From positions 1 to 41,138 of the forward strand of contig NZ_CP034146.1 in assembly GCF_003856835.1 (NCBI RefSeq): a DNA stretch of 41,138 nucleotides, written 5' to 3'. The DNA comes from Haloplanus aerogenes. Lineage in GTDB: Archaea > Halobacteriota > Halobacteria > Halobacteriales > Haloferacaceae. Both the position numbers and the translations under genes were made by a program. This document shows positions 39,151-41,138 of the stretch, piece by piece (position 1 is the stretch's first letter; each line of letters starts with the position of its first letter). The notes under the pieces are model-generated. The model was not told where the DNA came from, did no database searches, and worked only from the letters and a program-made list of their open reading frames with translations.

Positions 39151-39494
39151 GGCTCCTGAGTCTATTCCGGAAGGCTGTCGGCGATTTTCGTTATAACAAA
39201 GCCGCTGCTTTTGTCCATGGAACGCGAGTGCTGACGATGGCCATCGGCGGAGCCGTCGCTGGGCTCAGCATTCTCGCCTACTTCGATATCATTCGGCCTG
39301 TCCAAGTGCTCCAGGCAGCTGGATACGCAGCCCTCCTATTCGTGATGGACTACGCGTTCCTCAGAGACCTCGCCTTCGGACTCCGGTTCATCGCGCCCGA
39401 TCTTTTTGGCTTTCTCAGCCTCTCAACCATCGTATCCGGAGTAACGGCAGTCGGGGCACTGTCCATCGCCTGGCGCTGGCATCGATCTCAATGA
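39147..39494 (+). CDS. Membrane protein ending the HipA-like operon
   Basis: A 115-residue protein with about three hydrophobic segments (LTMAIGGAVAGLSILAYFDII, VLQAAGYAALLFVMDYAFL and LFGFLSLSTIVSGVTAVGALSIAW). It starts at a GTG that overlaps the kinase stop by four bases, so it is translated from the same message. Its small size and position recall immunity or anchor proteins, but it has no family signature. Confidence 0.6.
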   Translation: MRLLSLFRKAVGDFRYNKAAAFVHGTRVLTMAIGGAVAGLSILAYFDIIRPVQVLQAAGYAALLFVMDYAFLRDLAFGLRFIAPDLFGFLSLSTIVSGVTAVGALSIAWRWHRSQ

Positions 39495-39542
39495 TAGGCA
39501 TTCGATACTCCACGTGAGGGGAGCAGTTGGGACGGACAGCAG

Positions 39543-39584
39543 CTATACTAATTCCTATAGGAATTATATTAGAGATAGCTATAG
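39543..39584. repeat. CTATAG array downstream of the par operon
   Basis: CTATAC (39543), CTATAG (39555), a weak TATTAG (39567) and CTATAG (39579) are spaced exactly 12 bp apart. This is a four-unit array, about 100 bases from the next one at 39662-39691. Confidence 0.65.
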
Positions 39585-39661
39585 GTCTACGCCAAACCGC
39601 TCACGGTGATTACAATCGACCCAATATATCATATGTCGCTATACGGAATAGCGAGGGGATG

Positions 39662-39691
39662 CTACAGGTTTCTCTATAGGGAAAGCTATAG
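39662..39691. repeat. Second CTATAG array downstream of the par operon
   Basis: CTACAG (39662), CTATAG (39674) and CTATAG (39686), each 12 bp apart. It abuts the stop of the ParB-like gene at 39693. Confidence 0.65.
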
Positions 39692-39692
39692 C

Positions 39693-40091
39693 TTAGAGGC
39701 CCTTGGTCGCCTGTTCGCGGGCCGCCTCCCGAACTGCCTCGAATTCTTTGGGAGCTGCCTCCTGGAACCCGAGACGGAGTGCAAGGCGAAGGATCTCACT
39801 CCGGTCGACATCGCCCTCCTCGATATCTAGCTGGCGCTGAAGCGCGTGGCCGACCTCCTCCAAGCGATCAGGATTCTCCTCAAGTGCACGAATGAACGCC
39901 GCGAGATGTCCATCCCACACGCTGATGGTCTTCTGTTTGTCGCCGGCGTCGATAGCCTCCAACTCATCGAGGATGTTCTCGACGAGATCGCGCCTCGCGT
40001 CTTCGGCAGCCGCTTCTTCGATCCGGTCACCGTGGGACGTCTGTTCGCGAAGCGCCGCAAGGTCGTCGTCATCTTCAGCCACCGTGATCAC
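39693..40091 (-). CDS. ParA partner protein
   Basis: A 132-residue acidic protein that starts at a GTG overlapping the parA stop (GTG at 40082 is an alternative). It has a helical N-terminal half (EDDDDLAALREQTSHGDRIEEAAAEDARRDLVENILDELEA), a central KTISVWDGHLAAFIRALEENPDRLEEVG segment and a C-terminal EGDVDRSEILRLALRLGFQ stretch with the S-E-I-L-R-x-A-L look of a ribbon-helix-helix protein. It takes the place of ParB and is the natural candidate to bind the CTATAG arrays on both sides of the operon. Confidence 0.7.
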   Translation of the reverse strand: MITVAEDDDDLAALREQTSHGDRIEEAAAEDARRDLVENILDELEAIDAGDKQKTISVWDGHLAAFIRALEENPDRLEEVGHALQRQLDIEEGDVDRSEILRLALRLGFQEAAPKEFEAVREAAREQATKGL

Positions 40092-40941
40092 CTCCAAGAC
40101 GGGAAACAAGCGTTTCAGCAGCGTCGAGATACGCCTCCCGAGCCCGGCGAGCCGTCGTCGACGGCTCCTGGAGCGCAAACGCAGTCTGGCCGTGTTCCGC
40201 AGCGTTCCGGATGTCCTGTGAATACGGGACGTAGTCGGGCGCGATGGCGTCCGGATACTCCGACTCGAACGCGTCCAGGTACTCCTCGGCGAGATTCGTT
40301 CGGGTATCGACCTTGTTCGGGAGCACGAGCGTGAGCTCGATGTCGACCGCGAAATTGTCGGCAATCTTCCCGAGGTCGCGACGGAGGGCATCAGCCTGCT
40401 CGGCCTCGAACGGTCCCATCTCGACGGGCGTGATGACGTGACGGGCGGCCCACAGTCCGTTGTAGGCGACGTTATTCGTCATTCCCGGGAGGTCGACCAA
40501 GACGACGTCATAGCCGAGCGGGTCGACGTACTCGTCGAGGAACTGTTCGAGACGACTGTAGCGCTCGCGGGCATCGTCGATATTCCCGAGTTCGGCGTCG
40601 AGGGTGTCGAGGCCGGGATGGGCCGGGATAAGGTCCGGTCCCTCAGCAGTCGGAACAACGAGATCAGCAAGAGTGTCATCGCCCAGCTTCTCGGCGATCG
40701 TGCCCCAGGCGTCGTCGAAGACAGTGCTGATATTCGGCCATGCCTCGTCGGCCTCGATCCGCGCCTGGTAGTCCCCCCAGACGCCGAAGTGCTTCGCGAG
40801 ATCGCCCTGCTTCCCGGCGAGATCTACGAGCAGGACCTCGTGGCCCAGCTCCTCGAGGGCGACGCCGAGGTGGGCGACGGTCGTCGTCTTCCCGGTGCCG
40901 CCTTTGTCGAGGAACGCGGCGGCGCGCAGTGTATCGCTCAT
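40075..40941 (-). CDS. parA: ParA partition ATPase
   Basis: A 288-residue ParA/Soj-type ATPase. The deviant Walker A is KGGTGKTT at residues 13-20, switch/Walker B include VLLVDLAGKQGDL and VVLVDLPGMTNN, and the signature-like IAPDYVPYSQDIRNAAEHG follows. ParA drives plasmid segregation by binding DNA non-specifically while the partner holds the centromere. It is the first gene of a two-gene operon with CTATAG repeats in its promoter (40952-41034), so it is probably autoregulated. Confidence 0.92.
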   Translation of the reverse strand: MSDTLRAAAFLDKGGTGKTTTVAHLGVALEELGHEVLLVDLAGKQGDLAKHFGVWGDYQARIEADEAWPNISTVFDDAWGTIAEKLGDDTLADLVVPTAEGPDLIPAHPGLDTLDAELGNIDDARERYSRLEQFLDEYVDPLGYDVVLVDLPGMTNNVAYNGLWAARHVITPVEMGPFEAEQADALRRDLGKIADNFAVDIELTLVLPNKVDTRTNLAEEYLDAFESEYPDAIAPDYVPYSQDIRNAAEHGQTAFALQEPSTTARRAREAYLDAAETLVSRLGGDHGG

Positions 40942-40951
40942 CGTGGTTTCC

Positions 40952-40981
40952 CTATAGTATCTCCTATAGTGAAGCCTGTAG
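40952..40981. repeat. CTATAG array in the parA promoter
   Basis: CTATAG (40952), CTATAG (40964) and CTGTAG (40976) at 12-bp spacing. The array begins 10 bases upstream of the parA ATG and overlaps the expected start of transcription. Confidence 0.7.
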
Positions 40982-40991
40982 GCTTAAAACT
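40982..40991 (-). promoter_or_regulatory. TATA-like element of parA
   Basis: On the minus strand GTTTTAAGCC lies about 40-50 bases before the ATG at 40941, giving a transcription start inside the CTATAG array. Confidence 0.45.
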
Positions 40992-41009
40992 ACGTCAGAC
41001 ACTGGTGCT

Positions 41010-41034
41010 CTATAGACTATAGCTAATCCTATAG
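41010..41034. repeat. CTATAG array upstream of the parA promoter
   Basis: CTATAG at 41010, 41017 and 41029. The last two keep the 12-bp period; the first is 7 bp from the second. With the array at 40952 they bracket the parA TATA element. Confidence 0.65.
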
Positions 41035-41138
41035 AATATTGGAGTCCTCCTTTTAGCACCGTTCAAGACGTGAGAGTGGGAGCAGGACGTTTCGATTGCC
41101 GAGAAAAATTTATACAATCGTATAGACTACGTGGAGGT

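Noticed and set aside
1-41138. A CRISPR array or cas genes.
   Set aside because: The periodic repeats found (12-bp CTATAG units, origin boxes) have the wrong unit and spacer lengths, and no Cas protein was recognised.

Overview
The window is part of a haloarchaeal plasmid or megaplasmid. The proteins are acidic with haloarchaeal codon use, and the window carries an Orc1/Cdc6 initiator flanked by origin recognition boxes, a ParA partition operon, two TATA-binding-protein paralogues, a TFB, a DUF1931 histone-fold protein and many genes that appear to be leaderless (a TATA box about 25-30 bases before the start codon). No rRNA, tRNA, CRISPR array or intact transposase was found. The genus cannot be told from this sequence.

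Layout. 1-4.3 kb: a VapBC-type toxin-antitoxin pair, a DUF2971 protein, a two-part winged-helix regulator, an unrecognised protein and a DUF6788 protein. 4.6-6.3 kb: replication origin with orc1/cdc6 between clusters of origin boxes. 6.5-14.6 kb: a less GC-rich accessory island with an RNase-H-like protein, a possible nuclease, two divergent metallo-beta-lactamase-fold proteins, several small membrane proteins, a candidate structured RNA under a palindromic operator (about 12.96-13.2 kb) and a divergent pair that includes a ribbon-helix-helix protein. 14.7-26.8 kb: two tandem TBP paralogues, a five-gene type I restriction-modification operon (regulator, hsdM, hsdS split by a 127-bp tandem duplication, hsdR, YgjP-like metallopeptidase), a coiled-coil/TRAM protein, small proteins and a TFB. 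26.8-30.5 kb: a very GC-rich non-coding block with long inverted repeats, a membrane protein, a zinc-ribbon gene frameshifted at a G9 tract, an unexplained 0.8-kb gap and a possible nuclease. 30.8-39.5 kb: a DUF2254 membrane protein, a primase-polymerase-like protein that has lost its catalytic motifs, membrane and winged-helix proteins, a tyrosine recombinase and a HipA-like kinase operon. 39.5-41.1 kb: parA and its partner between arrays of CTATAG repeats.

Themes. Three dispersed motif families tie distant parts together: (1) CTTACCAAACA inverted pairs with a 21-23 nt spacer (five copies plus one covarying variant); (2) CTATAG repeats with a 12-bp period concentrated around the par operon; (3) origin boxes around cdc6. 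The window also carries its own partial transcription apparatus (two TBPs with decayed first repeats, a TFB, a histone-fold protein) and three members of one winged-helix family. The best candidates for undescribed biology are the CTTACCAAACA sites, the operator-controlled structured RNA, the metallo-beta-lactamase/membrane cassette and the asymmetric TBP pair.
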